Below the pieces are notes generated by a model. The model had not been told where the DNA came from. It did not search any database and saw only the letters and a program-made list of their open reading frames with translations. From Rickettsiales bacterium (GTDB taxonomy: Bacteria > Pseudomonadota > Alphaproteobacteria > Rickettsiales > 21-14-0-20-44-7): a stretch of DNA of 21,661 nt. Each line of letters starts with the position of its first letter. Position 1 is the stretch's first letter. The DNA lies in contig JALZVI010000104.1 in assembly GCA_023301015.1 (NCBI GenBank), positions 1 through 21,661 of the forward strand, in the 5' to 3' direction. The translations under genes were made by a program, and so were the position numbers. Below are positions 15,119 through 21,661 of the stretch, in pieces.

Positions 15119-15710
15119 TTTTCGCTCCAAATTTGTTTATCTTCAAGATTGCTGAGTTTTGGGCTGTTTTGCTTGCAAAAACTTCCATATCCAGCTGCCA
15201 GTCTTGTTGAGCAGCAATTGTTTCACGTGAAACATTTTCGCCTTTCAACAATAATAGAGCATAATCATGCAGAGAATTTTTTGCAACAAGTGAATGCACC
15301 CAATTGCAAATATTTTTTAACTCACTCAGCGCCCTTGCCGTAATTATAACAGGCTCGGCGATGGTTGTTAACTTAACTTCCTCGATCCGTGCGTTAAAAA
15401 CTTGTCCTTCAAGGTTCAGTTCGCGCAGCATTTGTTTGAGAAAAACGGATTTACGCGTGTCGCTTTCAACCATATAAACGGGTAGACCTGTCATGATTGC
15501 CAGAGGGATTGCAGGAAGGCCACCGCCGCTTCCAATGTCTATTATAGACTTTGTTTCACGTGAAACATGTGTTGCGAGTTGCAAAGAATCTTCAATATGA
15601 CGATCCCAAACTTCTTCAATCGTGGACTTGGCGATGAGGTTGATTTTGGCGTTCCATTTGAGCATATGCTCAACAAATCTTACCAATTTTTCTTTTTGCA
15701 CATCATCCAT
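15090..15710 (-). CDS. rsmG: 16S rRNA (guanine527-N7)-methyltransferase RsmG
   Basis: The 206-residue methyltransferase modifies G527 of 16S rRNA using SAM. It has the family start region KWNAKINLIAKST (18-30) with DRHIEDSLQL (36-45), the SAM loop IDIGSGGGLPAIPLAI (57-72), ESDTRKSVFLKQ (82-93) and ARALSEL (125-131). Length is normal, with a short extra C-terminus that overlaps parB. It starts one base after the mnmG stop, so the three genes form one translated unit. Two parS sites lie in frame as VSRET at residues 49-53, just before the SAM loop, and at 160-164, in a variable loop. Confidence 0.96.
   Translation of the reverse strand: MDDVQKEKLVRFVEHMLKWNAKINLIAKSTIEEVWDRHIEDSLQLATHVSRETKSIIDIGSGGGLPAIPLAIMTGLPVYMVESDTRKSVFLKQMLRELNLEGQVFNARIEEVKLTTIAEPVIITARALSELKNICNWVHSLVAKNSLHDYALLLLKGENVSRETIAAQQDWQLDMEVFASKTAQNSAILKINKFGAKNGGNNGADL
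15219..15234. promoter_or_regulatory. parS site 5 (in rsmG)
   Basis: Perfect 16-bp parS palindrome encoding VSRET at residues 160-164 of RsmG. It is the closest parS site to parB, about 100 bp from the parB start. Confidence 0.93.
15552..15567. promoter_or_regulatory. parS site 6 (in rsmG)
   Basis: Perfect 16-bp parS palindrome encoding VSRET at residues 49-53 of RsmG, 333 bp from site 5. Confidence 0.93.
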
Positions 15711-15711
15711 C

Positions 15712-17589
15712 TTAAGCCACTTTGCGGAGTTTTTTGATGTGGTGCATAACTGCAGAAACTGCGGCGGGAGTTACTCCCGGGATGCGAGATGCGGCGGATA
15801 GGTTGGCGGGTTTGGCAAATTCTAGCTTTTCGCGCACTTCATTTGAAAGGCTGGCGATGTCGCTATAATTGATGCTGCTAGGAATTTTGCTCTCTTCGTC
15901 GCTGCGGAATTCTCTGATTTCGGCGTTCTGGCGCTCTAGGTAGCCGTGATACATGGCTTCGATGGCGATTTGTGCGATTGTTTCACGTGAAACATTGGAG
16001 AATTCTTCTGGAAAAACTTTGGCAACATCTTCTGCTGCAAGGCTTTGCAAGGCTAGCAAGTCGAAGGCGGAGCGGGTGATGCCGTCTTGCTTCATTTTGA
16101 TGCCATGTGTTTTTGTTAGCTCATGGGGTGTGCATTTTGCAGAGATGAAGCTGGCTTTTGCTGCGTTTAGGCTATCCATCTTGCTGGTGAATACAGCCCT
16201 TCTTTCTGTCGAGGCTAGGCCACTATCTATGGCTTTTTGCGTCAAGCGTTGGTCGGCATTGTCGGCGCGGAGGCTGAGGCGATATTCAGCGCGGGAGGTG
16301 AACATGCGATATGGCTCGGAGGTGCCGAGGGTGATTAAGTCGTCGATCATCACGCCGATATAGGCTTCTGAGCGTGAGATTGTTAGTTCGCGCCCGTCAA
16401 GGCGGAGTGCGGCGTTTGCGCCTGCAACCAGGCCTTGTCCGCCTGCTTCTTCATAGCCCGTGGTGCCGTTGATTTGCCCTGCGAGGTAAAGGCCGCCGAT
16501 TTTCTTGGTTTCTAAGGTGGGCAGCAGCTCGCGCGGGTCGACATAGTCATATTCAATCGCATATCCCGGCTTGAGGATTTTGGCGTTCTCTAGGCCAGCG
16601 ATGGTGTGGATGAACTCGGCTTGCACTTCTTCCGGCAGGCTGGTGGAAATGCCGTTGGGGTAGACTGTGCTATCGTCTAGGCCTTCTGGCTCGAGAAAAA
16701 TTTGATGGCGGTTTTTGTCGGCAAAGCGGCTGATTTTGTCCTCAATCGAAGGGCAATAGCGCGGGCCGGTGGATTTGATCTGGCCAGAATACATTGGTGA
16801 GCGGGTGAGGTTGGCGGCGATGATTTCGTGCGTTTGCTCGTTGGTATGCGTGATGTAGCAAGAAATTTGCGGCACTTCTACGCGCTCGGTTAGGTAGGAA
16901 AATGGGGTGGGTATTGCATCACCTTTTTGCTGCTCCAGCTCGCTCCAGTTGATTGTGTCACCGTCGATGCGTGCGGGCGTGCCTGTTTTTAGGCGGCCGA
17001 GCATGAAGTTGTGGCGTGCCAATGTTTTGGACAAGCCGAGTGAGGGCTCTTCACCGTCGCGACCTGCGGGAATTTGCTTTTCGCCGAGGTGGATTAGGCC
17101 ATTGAGGAAGGTGCCTGTGGTTAGTACAACGCTGCTTGTTGATAGTCTTTTATCGCTTTTCAGGATGACACCACAGATCTTGCCGTCTTCAATTTCTAGG
17201 TCGAGAACTTCCTCTTCGACCACTTCCAAGTTCTCGTAGTTGCCGATGATGTCTTGCATGGCTTCGCGATAGAGCTTGCGGTCGGCTTGGGCGCGTGGCC
17301 CCCAAACTGCGGGGCCTTTTGTTTGGTTTAGGATTTTATAGTGAATTCCTGCGCGGTCGATGGCGCGACCCATAACTCCGTCTAGTGCGTCAATTTCGCG
17401 GACGATTGTGCCTTTTGCGACGCCGCCGATGGCTGGGTTGCAGCTCATTTCTCCGATTGTGGAGAATTTATGGGTGACGAGTGCCGTTTTTGCACCCGCA
17501 CGTGCAGATGCAGCAGCTGCTTCACAGCCAGCATGTCCGCCACCAATTATGATGACATCAAAGTCAAGATTCGAGGTTTTATTCGCCAT
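15712..17589 (-). CDS. mnmG: tRNA uridine-5-carboxymethylaminomethyl synthesis enzyme MnmG
   Basis: The FAD-dependent partner of MnmE in making the cmnm5 modification at the wobble uridine of several tRNAs. The 625-residue protein has the FAD-binding [15 protein letters not shown] (11-25), [11 protein letters not shown], the [12 protein letters not shown] segment, [18 protein letters not shown] and [15 protein letters not shown], all GidA signatures. The C-terminal domain ends [19 protein letters not shown]. Length is normal. GAGG precedes the ATG. In most alphaproteobacteria mnmE lies upstream; here rpmE does, ending 23 bases before. A parS site encodes residues 533-537 in the helical C-terminal domain. 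Confidence 0.97.
   Translation of the reverse strand: MANKTSNLDFDVIIIGGGHAGCEAAAASARAGAKTALVTHKFSTIGEMSCNPAIGGVAKGTIVREIDALDGVMGRAIDRAGIHYKILNQTKGPAVWGPRAQADRKLYREAMQDIIGNYENLEVVEEEVLDLEIEDGKICGVILKSDKRLSTSSVVLTTGTFLNGLIHLGEKQIPAGRDGEEPSLGLSKTLARHNFMLGRLKTGTPARIDGDTINWSELEQQKGDAIPTPFSYLTERVEVPQISCYITHTNEQTHEIIAANLTRSPMYSGQIKSTGPRYCPSIEDKISRFADKNRHQIFLEPEGLDDSTVYPNGISTSLPEEVQAEFIHTIAGLENAKILKPGYAIEYDYVDPRELLPTLETKKIGGLYLAGQINGTTGYEEAGGQGLVAGANAALRLDGRELTISRSEAYIGVMIDDLITLGTSEPYRMFTSRAEYRLSLRADNADQRLTQKAIDSGLASTERRAVFTSKMDSLNAAKASFISAKCTPHELTKTHGIKMKQDGITRSAFDLLALQSLAAEDVAKVFPEEFSNVSRETIAQIAIEAMYHGYLERQNAEIREFRSDEESKIPSSINYSDIASLSNEVREKLEFAKPANLSAASRIPGVTPAAVSAVMHHIKKLRKVA
15979..15994. promoter_or_regulatory. 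parS site 7 (in mnmG)
   Basis: Perfect 16-bp parS palindrome encoding VSRET at residues 533-537 of MnmG, 427 bp from site 6. Confidence 0.93.
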
Positions 17590-17612
17590 ATTATGGCCTC
17601 AATTGAAAAAAA

Positions 17613-17894
17613 CTAAGCTTCGTCTTTCTTTTCTTCAGCTGCTGGCTCTTCTTTCTTGGCAGCTGCGCCACCGAAAGCACCGAAAGCACCAAATTTCTTC
17701 TTAAATTTGTCGATTTGACCAGCATTTTCCATGATATGAATCCCACCTTTGTTCCAAGCTGGATGCGTTCTTGGATCAACGTCCAAACGCAGTGTGTCAC
17801 CCTCTTTGCCATATGTAGAGCGGGTTTCGTATGTTGTGCCATCTGTCATTTGCACAGTGATTGTGTGGTAATCTGGGTGAATATTAGCTTTCAT
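17613..17894 (-). CDS. rpmE: 50S ribosomal protein bL31
   Basis: The start is ATG 17894, giving [19 protein letters not shown], the normal family start; an in-frame start 18 codons upstream would add an unrelated leader. The 93-residue protein has [23 protein letters not shown] and lacks the zinc-binding cysteines, so it is the Cys-free form common in alphaproteobacteria. After the core comes a low-complexity tail of about 25 residues rich in Gly, Ala, Lys and Glu (GAFGAFGG, then AEEKKDEA). bL31 bridges the 50S central protuberance and the 30S head. It is the first gene of the rpmE-mnmG-rsmG-parB unit, with a strong promoter upstream. Confidence 0.94.
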   Translation of the reverse strand: MKANIHPDYHTITVQMTDGTTYETRSTYGKEGDTLRLDVDPRTHPAWNKGGIHIMENAGQIDKFKKKFGAFGAFGGAAAKKEEPAAEEKKDEA

Positions 17895-17970
17895 ATCAGT
17901 CTTCCTATTTTTAAATTTCTTCTCCAACAGGCTTAGCACGAACCGCACTCATACCTATCGAGGGAGCGCA

Positions 17971-17999
17971 TATATAATACTATCTTGGCATATTGTCAA
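17971..17999 (-). promoter_or_regulatory. Promoter of rpmE-mnmG-rsmG-parB
   Basis: On the minus strand a consensus TTGACA (17994-17999), 17 bases and TATATA (17971-17976). The predicted leader of bL31 is about 70 nt. The close spacing of the four genes suggests this promoter also drives parB. Confidence 0.65.
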
Positions 18000-18037
18000 A
18001 TGTTTGTTGTGATTAGCTTTTTATCTCAAAAATGCTC

Positions 18038-18065
18038 TTGAACTATCGAAATAACTCCATACATT
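18038..18065 (+). promoter_or_regulatory. Possible leaderless promoter of the 49-residue lipoprotein ORF
   Basis: TTGAAC (18038-18043), 16 bases and TACATT (18060-18065) lie six bases before the ATG at 18072. The -10 match is modest. Confidence 0.3.
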
Positions 18066-18071
18066 CATTAT

Positions 18072-18221
18072 ATGAAATATAGTTTGATTATAGCGATGTT
18101 AATGGTGAGTGCGTGTAGCGGGATTGAAGGTGACACATCGTCGTATCCTCTAGATAACGATGATGCGCGGTTTGAGTATTGGCGCGATCGCCATATTGAT
18201 CCTGAGCGAGAAATTAGGTAG
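18072..18221 (+). CDS. Tiny lipoprotein, possibly a shortened DUF3576-type gene
   Basis: A 49-codon ORF starts MKYSLIIAMLMVSACSG, a compact signal peptide with the lipobox VSAC (Cys15), then 34 mostly charged residues ending DPEREIR. No Shine-Dalgarno sequence is present, but a -10-like hexamer sits six bases before the ATG. It is codirectional with leuS, 42 bases upstream. In many alphaproteobacteria a DUF3576 lipoprotein precedes leuS and lptE. The segment SSYPLDNDD resembles the early part of such proteins from memory, so this may be a shortened descendant. It could also be an unrelated small lipoprotein. The clean lipobox supports it being real; the length leaves doubt. Confidence 0.55.
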   Translation: MKYSLIIAMLMVSACSGIEGDTSSYPLDNDDARFEYWRDRHIDPEREIR

Positions 18222-18228
18222 ATGATTG

Positions 18229-18256
18229 TTGATTATTCTTGATAAAAGTTTAATTT
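18229..18256 (+). promoter_or_regulatory. Possible leaderless promoter of leuS
   Basis: TTGATT (18229-18234), 16 bases and TAATTT (18251-18256) end seven bases before the leuS ATG at 18264. No Shine-Dalgarno sequence is visible. The -10 match is weak. Confidence 0.3.
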
Positions 18257-18263
18257 CCAATCT

Positions 18264-20705
18264 ATGACATACACCCCGCAAGAATTAGAGAAAAAATGGC
18301 AAGCTGCTTGGACTGACGCTGAGAAACCTGCAACTGGCGATAAGCCGAAGGCATATGTGCTCGAGATGTTTCCATACCCATCTGGTCGGATTCATATGGG
18401 GCATTTGCGGAACTATTCTATTGGCGATGCGATTGCGCGCTTTAAGACGGCTAAGGGCTTTGATGTTTTGCACCCGATGGGTTGGGATGCGTTTGGCTTG
18501 CCAGCAGAAAATGCGGCGATTGAAAATAATGTGAACCCTGCGGATTGGACGTTTCAGAACATTGACACTATGCGCGCTGAGCTGAGCAAGATTGGCTTTT
18601 CGTATGATTGGAGCAAAGAGTTGGCGACATGTCATCCGCAATATTACAAGCATGAGCAGGCGTTTTTCCTGAAGTTTTTGGATCAGGGGCTGGCTTATCA
18701 GAAAGAGGCGACTGTAAATTGGGATCCTGTGGACAACACGGTGTTGGCTAATGAGCAGGTGATTGACGGGCGCGGCTGGAGAAGTGGCGCGCTGGTTGAG
18801 CGCAAAAAGCTGACTCAATGGTTCTTGAAAATCACGGATTTTGCGGAAGATTTGCTGCAAGGTTTGGACGAGCTGAAAGGCTGGCCGAACGCTGTGAAGG
18901 TGATGCAGGAAAAGTGGATCGGGAAGAGCACTGGCGCGCTTTTGCGGTTCGATATTGTTAACAGCGAGTCAGTAGACGAGCCAGCCATGAGCCCGCGAAG
19001 CGGTGTTTCATCTGAGGGTCAGGAGACCCGAAGGGAAGCGATTAAAAAACTGGAGGTTTTCACTACTCGGCCTGACACAATTTTTGGTGCGGCATTTGTG
19101 GGCATTGCCCCTGGCCACCCAATTGCGGAATCGTTGGCGGCTGACAGCAAGGAGCTTGCGACTTTCATTGAGGAATGCAACCAGATTGCCAATACTGAGC
19201 AGGCGATGGAAACTGCGGAGAAGAAGGGTTTTGACACTGGTTTGAAGGTGAAGCACCCATTTACGGGTGAGGAATTGCCGATTTATGTCGCGAACTTTAT
19301 TTTGATGGAATATGGCACGGGCGCGATTTTTGGTTGCCCTGCGCATGATGAGCGTGATAAGGCGTTTGCGGAGAAATATGATTTGCCGATTGTGGAAGTT
19401 GTTGGCGAAGACGGGCTACTGAAGGATTCAGATTTTTTGAATGGGATGAATGTGGAAGATGCCAAAGCGCGTGCTGCGACGGAGTTTGAGAAGCTGGGTG
19501 CTGGTGAGTTGCAAACAACTTATCGCCTGCGTGACTGGGGCGTTTCGCGCCAGCGCTATTGGGGTTGCCCGATTCCGATTATATATTGTGATGGTTGCGG
19601 CAACGTGCCTGTGCCAGAGGCGGATTTGCCTGTGGAATTGCCGCGCGATGTGAGCTTTGATAAGCCCGGAAACCCGCTTGACCATCACCCAACTTGGAAG
19701 CATGTGGATTGCCCAAAATGTGGCGGCAAGGCAGAGCGTGAGACGGACACGTTTGATACGTTCTTTGAGAGCAGCTGGTATTTCGCGCGTTTCCCTGCGA
19801 TGGGTAGCGATGCTGCAAACCCGCTTGAGGGCGCGGACGAGTTTTTGCCTGTGGATAATTATGTAGGCGGAATTGAGCATGCGGTTTTGCATTTGCTATA
19901 CGCACGTTTTTTCACGCGGGCGCTGAATAAGTGTGGATACATAAAAACAAAAGAGCCGTTCAAAAATTTGCTTACGCAGGGGATGGTTTGTCACCCGACA
20001 TTCAAGAATGCTGCGGGTGAGTGGATTTATCCTGAGGATGCGGATGATAGCACGGCGAAAGGGCCTTCGATTAAGATGAGTAAGTCGAAGAAGAATGTGG
20101 TTGATCCTTCGTCAATTCTGCAAAAATATGGTGCGGATACGGCGCGTCTGTTCATGCTTTCAGATTCCCCTCCAGAGCGTGATTTGGAGTGGAGTGATGA
20201 GGGCGTTGCGGGTTGCTTCAAGTTCCTGACACGGGTGTGGAATTTTGCCAAATCTGACATGCCGCAAGAGGCGGATGAACAAACGCGGAAATTGATTCAT
20301 AAGACAATCGCTGAGGCTGAGAAGGCTTATGAAAATTCGGCGTTCAACGTGGTTGTTGCGCAAATTCGGACGCTATTTAATGAGCTGAGCAAAAAGCCAA
20401 GTGTTGAAGGGCGCGATGCGTTGCTGAAAATTTTGCAACCGCTTTGCCCGCATATTGCAGCTGAGCTGCTCGGCGGTGAGCAAGATTGGCCAGAGTTTGA
20501 CAAAAGCTTGCTGCAAGATGATGTGGTGCAAGTTGCGGTGCAGGTGAACGGCAAAAAGCGTGCGGTGGTAGAGCTGCCAGCAGGTGCAGATGAGGCCACG
20601 GCGAAGGCAATTGCATTAGCGCATGAGAATGTGGTGGGGTTTGTGACAGGTGGGATAAAGAAGTTCATTTACGTACCGAATCGGATTATTAACATTGTTG
20701 CTTGA
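18264..20705 (+). CDS. leuS: Leucine--tRNA ligase with a repeat-encoded insert
   Basis: A class I synthetase of 813 residues. It has FPYPSGRIHMGHLRNY (HIGH-type HMGH, 44-47), the CP1 editing domain with TTRPDT (267-272) and GTGAIFGCPAHDERD, and IKMSKSKKN (KMSKS 604-608). The anticodon-binding and short C-terminal domains follow. It charges tRNA-Leu and hydrolyses mischarged products. Residues about 240-259 (PAMSPRSGVSSEGQETRREA) lie at the CP1 entry, where E. coli LeuRS has only a short turn. This segment is hydrophilic and is encoded by a divergent copy of the intergenic repeat family (18982-19040). The frame stays open and all catalytic motifs are intact, so the enzyme is probably functional. 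lptE follows after nine bases. Confidence 0.96.
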   Translation: MTYTPQELEKKWQAAWTDAEKPATGDKPKAYVLEMFPYPSGRIHMGHLRNYSIGDAIARFKTAKGFDVLHPMGWDAFGLPAENAAIENNVNPADWTFQNIDTMRAELSKIGFSYDWSKELATCHPQYYKHEQAFFLKFLDQGLAYQKEATVNWDPVDNTVLANEQVIDGRGWRSGALVERKKLTQWFLKITDFAEDLLQGLDELKGWPNAVKVMQEKWIGKSTGALLRFDIVNSESVDEPAMSPRSGVSSEGQETRREAIKKLEVFTTRPDTIFGAAFVGIAPGHPIAESLAADSKELATFIEECNQIANTEQAMETAEKKGFDTGLKVKHPFTGEELPIYVANFILMEYGTGAIFGCPAHDERDKAFAEKYDLPIVEVVGEDGLLKDSDFLNGMNVEDAKARAATEFEKLGAGELQTTYRLRDWGVSRQRYWGCPIPIIYCDGCGNVPVPEADLPVELPRDVSFDKPGNPLDHHPTWKHVDCPKCGGKAERETDTFDTFFESSWYFARFPAMGSDAANPLEGADEFLPVDNYVGGIEHAVLHLLYARFFTRALNKCGYIKTKEPFKNLLTQGMVCHPTFKNAAGEWIYPEDADDSTAKGPSIKMSKSKKNVVDPSSILQKYGADTARLFMLSDSPPERDLEWSDEGVAGCFKFLTRVWNFAKSDMPQEADEQTRKLIHKTIAEAEKAYENSAFNVVVAQIRTLFNELSKKPSVEGRDALLKILQPLCPHIAAELLGGEQDWPEFDKSLLQDDVVQVAVQVNGKKRAVVELPAGADEATAKAIALAHENVVGFVTGGIKKFIYVPNRIINIVA
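18982..19040 (+). repeat. Divergent copy of the two-hairpin repeat inside leuS
   Basis: The segment reads CAGCCATGAGC, then a stem CCGC-GAA-GCGG, TGTTTCATCTGAG, a second stem GGTC-AGGA-GACC and CGAAGGGAAGCG. Copy D has the same order: CAGCCTTGAGC, TTGC-GAA-GCAA, CAGTCTGCAAG, a small stem, then CGAGCGGGG. Stem sequences differ but pair in both. It encodes the extra residues 240-259 of LeuRS. Confidence 0.6.
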
Positions 20706-20714
20706 GGTAATATT

Positions 20715-21179
20715 ATGAAAAATACAGCTGCTTTATTTCTTCTAGTCCTCCTTTCCGCGTGCGGGCTGAAGCCTGTTTATGCGCAGGATAGCTCTGCACG
20801 GGCTGAGTTTCAGCAGATTTATATTAGCGAAATCCCTGAGCGTGACGGACAGGTTTTGCGTGGTAAATTGCAAGATCTGCTGGGTGGTTCGGGTGATAAA
20901 TACCGTTTGGATGTTAGCTTAAGCAAGGAACGCCGCGAGTTTGGTATTCAGGAAAATTTGCGGGTTTCGCGCTATGATATTGTGATGGTGGCGGATTATA
21001 GCCTGTATGAGAATGCAACAGGGCTGACGATTTTGAAGGATTCGGCGAAGATGTATTCAAGTTATAATCGCACCGATTCCGAGTTTTCGACCTTTGTGGC
21101 GGAAGAAGACGCAATTGAGCAAGCAGCTGAGCAGCTAGCATATCGGATTAATTTGAAGCTCGCTTCGTTCTTCGAGTGA
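20715..21179 (+). CDS. lptE: LPS-assembly lipoprotein LptE
   Basis: The 154-residue lipoprotein has a signal peptide with the lipobox LLSAC (Cys16) followed by GLKPVYA, the typical LptE start of the mature chain. It then has a beta-rich domain with ISEIPERDGQVLRGKL and a C-terminal helix (EDAIEQAAEQLAYRINLKL). LptE plugs the LptD barrel in the outer membrane and helps deliver LPS to the surface. Length is normal for alphaproteobacteria. GAGG precedes the ATG, and leuS ends nine bases upstream; the leuS-lptE order is conserved in the class. holA, which usually follows, is absent; repeat copy F comes next instead. Confidence 0.92.
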   Translation: MKNTAALFLLVLLSACGLKPVYAQDSSARAEFQQIYISEIPERDGQVLRGKLQDLLGGSGDKYRLDVSLSKERREFGIQENLRVSRYDIVMVADYSLYENATGLTILKDSAKMYSSYNRTDSEFSTFVAEEDAIEQAAEQLAYRINLKLASFFE

Positions 21180-21182
21180 TTA

Positions 21183-21254
21183 TAATTTGTTTCCCCAGTT
21201 TTTAATTTCTCCCCGCGGCGGCTGTGCCTTGCAGGCTGAGAATGCTCAAGGCTG
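21183..21254 (-). repeat. Two-hairpin dispersed repeat, copy F
   Basis: The minus strand reads CAGCCTTGAGCATTCTCAG (first stem), CCTGCAAG, a second stem GGC-ACA-GCC, then CGCGGGGAGAAATT and a second CTGGGGAAACAAATTATAA, as if the 3' module had been duplicated. It lies between lptE and the convergent unknown gene. Confidence 0.75.
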
Positions 21255-21270
21255 TTGTTTATGTAGCAAG

Positions 21271-21642
21271 CTATATTTGTCTCTTTGTTTGGGCTGTTCT
21301 TATAGCCGCCTCGGCTTCTGGTGGGGCGGTTTGAATTGCCAATTCTCCATATTTCAAGCCCATTGCAATTGCATGTTCTTGCTGTGCCTGCGAAACTCCT
21401 TCGTCGAGGATACTATCTTCTTGTTCTCTGATACAACCAGCATCATATGAAACAAATGTTGAATAATCAGCCAGCAGGCCAAGGTTTTGGAAGCCGAAGA
21501 TTTCTTCAATATCGTCAAAATCCACGCCCTTATTCCCTTCGAGCAATGTAAAAGCCATAATGTCCATTTCTGGGAAGGGCACTCCTTGTTTTTTTAAGCC
21601 TTTTGAGGTGTAAGACATTGTCACATCATATCCAATTCCCAA
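21271..21642 (-). CDS. Unknown acidic protein, possibly truncated at the contig edge
   Basis: An open frame of up to 123 codons ends at TAG (21271-21273). Possible starts are TTG 21642 or ATG 21618 (MSYTSKGLKKQG). The in-frame TAA just upstream uses base 21648, the first adapter base, so it is not genomic evidence for a start; the gene may extend beyond the window. The product is acidic, without membrane segments or a signal peptide, and has an Ala/Glu/Gln-rich C-terminal helix ending TAQTKRQI. I recognise no family. It converges with lptE across repeat copy F. Confidence 0.5.
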   Translation of the reverse strand: MGIGYDVTMSYTSKGLKKQGVPFPEMDIMAFTLLEGNKGVDFDDIEEIFGFQNLGLLADYSTFVSYDAGCIREQEDSILDEGVSQAQQEHAIAMGLKYGELAIQTAPPEAEAAIRTAQTKRQI

Positions 21643-21647
21643 AAGTT

Positions 21648-21661
21648 AGATCGGAAGAGCG
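21648..21661 (+). other. Illumina adapter sequence at the contig end
   Basis: AGATCGGAAGAGCG is the start of the standard Illumina TruSeq adapter (the G after AGAGC fits the read-2 version). It is not genomic and should be trimmed. Confidence 0.9.

Noticed and set aside
17895..17948. Upstream start for bL31 giving 18 extra residues
   Set aside because: The family start [10 protein letters not shown] is at 17894, and the extra segment has no similarity to L31 or a useful start site.
19428..19892. 154-codon antisense ORF inside leuS
   Set aside because: It is Arg/His-rich shadow sequence of the LeuRS frame, with no recognisable motif or start signal.
20835..20860. CCTGAGCGTG in lptE as a further repeat copy; similar words in metG (near 11870) and at 18200
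   Set aside because: Only the short CCTGAGCG word matches, explained by Pro-Glu-Arg codons; the TCTGCAAG and GCGGGG modules are missing.
1..21661. CRISPR arrays, insertion sequences, rRNA genes, prophage genes
   Set aside because: No regularly spaced direct repeats, transposase or integrase motifs, rRNA sequence or phage structural genes were seen on either strand.

Overview
The window is a contig, or contig end, from an alphaproteobacterium of moderate GC. The evidence is the alphaproteobacterial form of RpoA, a Tim44-like (TimA) protein, SecB, a zinc-free bL31, an LptE lipoprotein and gene pairs typical of the class. LptE, SecB, CcmB and HisI suggest a Gram-negative cell with LPS, cytochrome c maturation and histidine synthesis rather than a strongly reduced parasite. 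I cannot place it to order. The last 14 bases match an Illumina adapter, so the right end is an assembly edge.

Layout. 1-692: a left-truncated unknown gene, two copies of a structured repeat and a strong promoter. 693-4153: rpsM-rpsK-rpoA-rplQ, then crcB and an Smr-domain gene; an intrinsic terminator lies inside crcB. 4154-5015: two more repeat copies in opposite orientation and a lone ccmB. 5036-5681: tRNA-Leu(UAG), a repetitive small lipoprotein and a terminator. 5762-8436: hisI, facing a DUF2513-like gene that overlaps the end of aspS. 8436-12087: rnd-holB and metG. 12093-14164: a repeat copy, secB, and the divergent pair timA-plsC. 14168-17999, minus strand: rpmE-mnmG-rsmG-parB from one promoter. 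18038-21179: a tiny lipoprotein ORF, leuS and lptE. 21183-21647: a further repeat copy and an unknown, edge-truncated gene.

Two systems stand out. First, chromosome segregation: parB is present and seven perfect 16-bp parS palindromes lie in three clusters across 12.6 kb (crcB/smr, rnd, rsmG/mnmG). All are inside genes and all are read in the frame encoding Val-Ser-Arg-Glu-Thr. The parA gene normally found between rsmG and parB is missing. The region is therefore probably origin-proximal.

Second, a dispersed two-hairpin repeat family has six intergenic copies whose second stem changes sequence but keeps pairing. A seventh, divergent copy appears to be inserted in frame in leuS and adds about 20 residues beside the editing domain. 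Several genes (rnd, ccmB, metG, leuS and the tiny lipoprotein) have a -10-like hexamer only 6-8 bases before the ATG and no Shine-Dalgarno sequence, which suggests leaderless transcripts.
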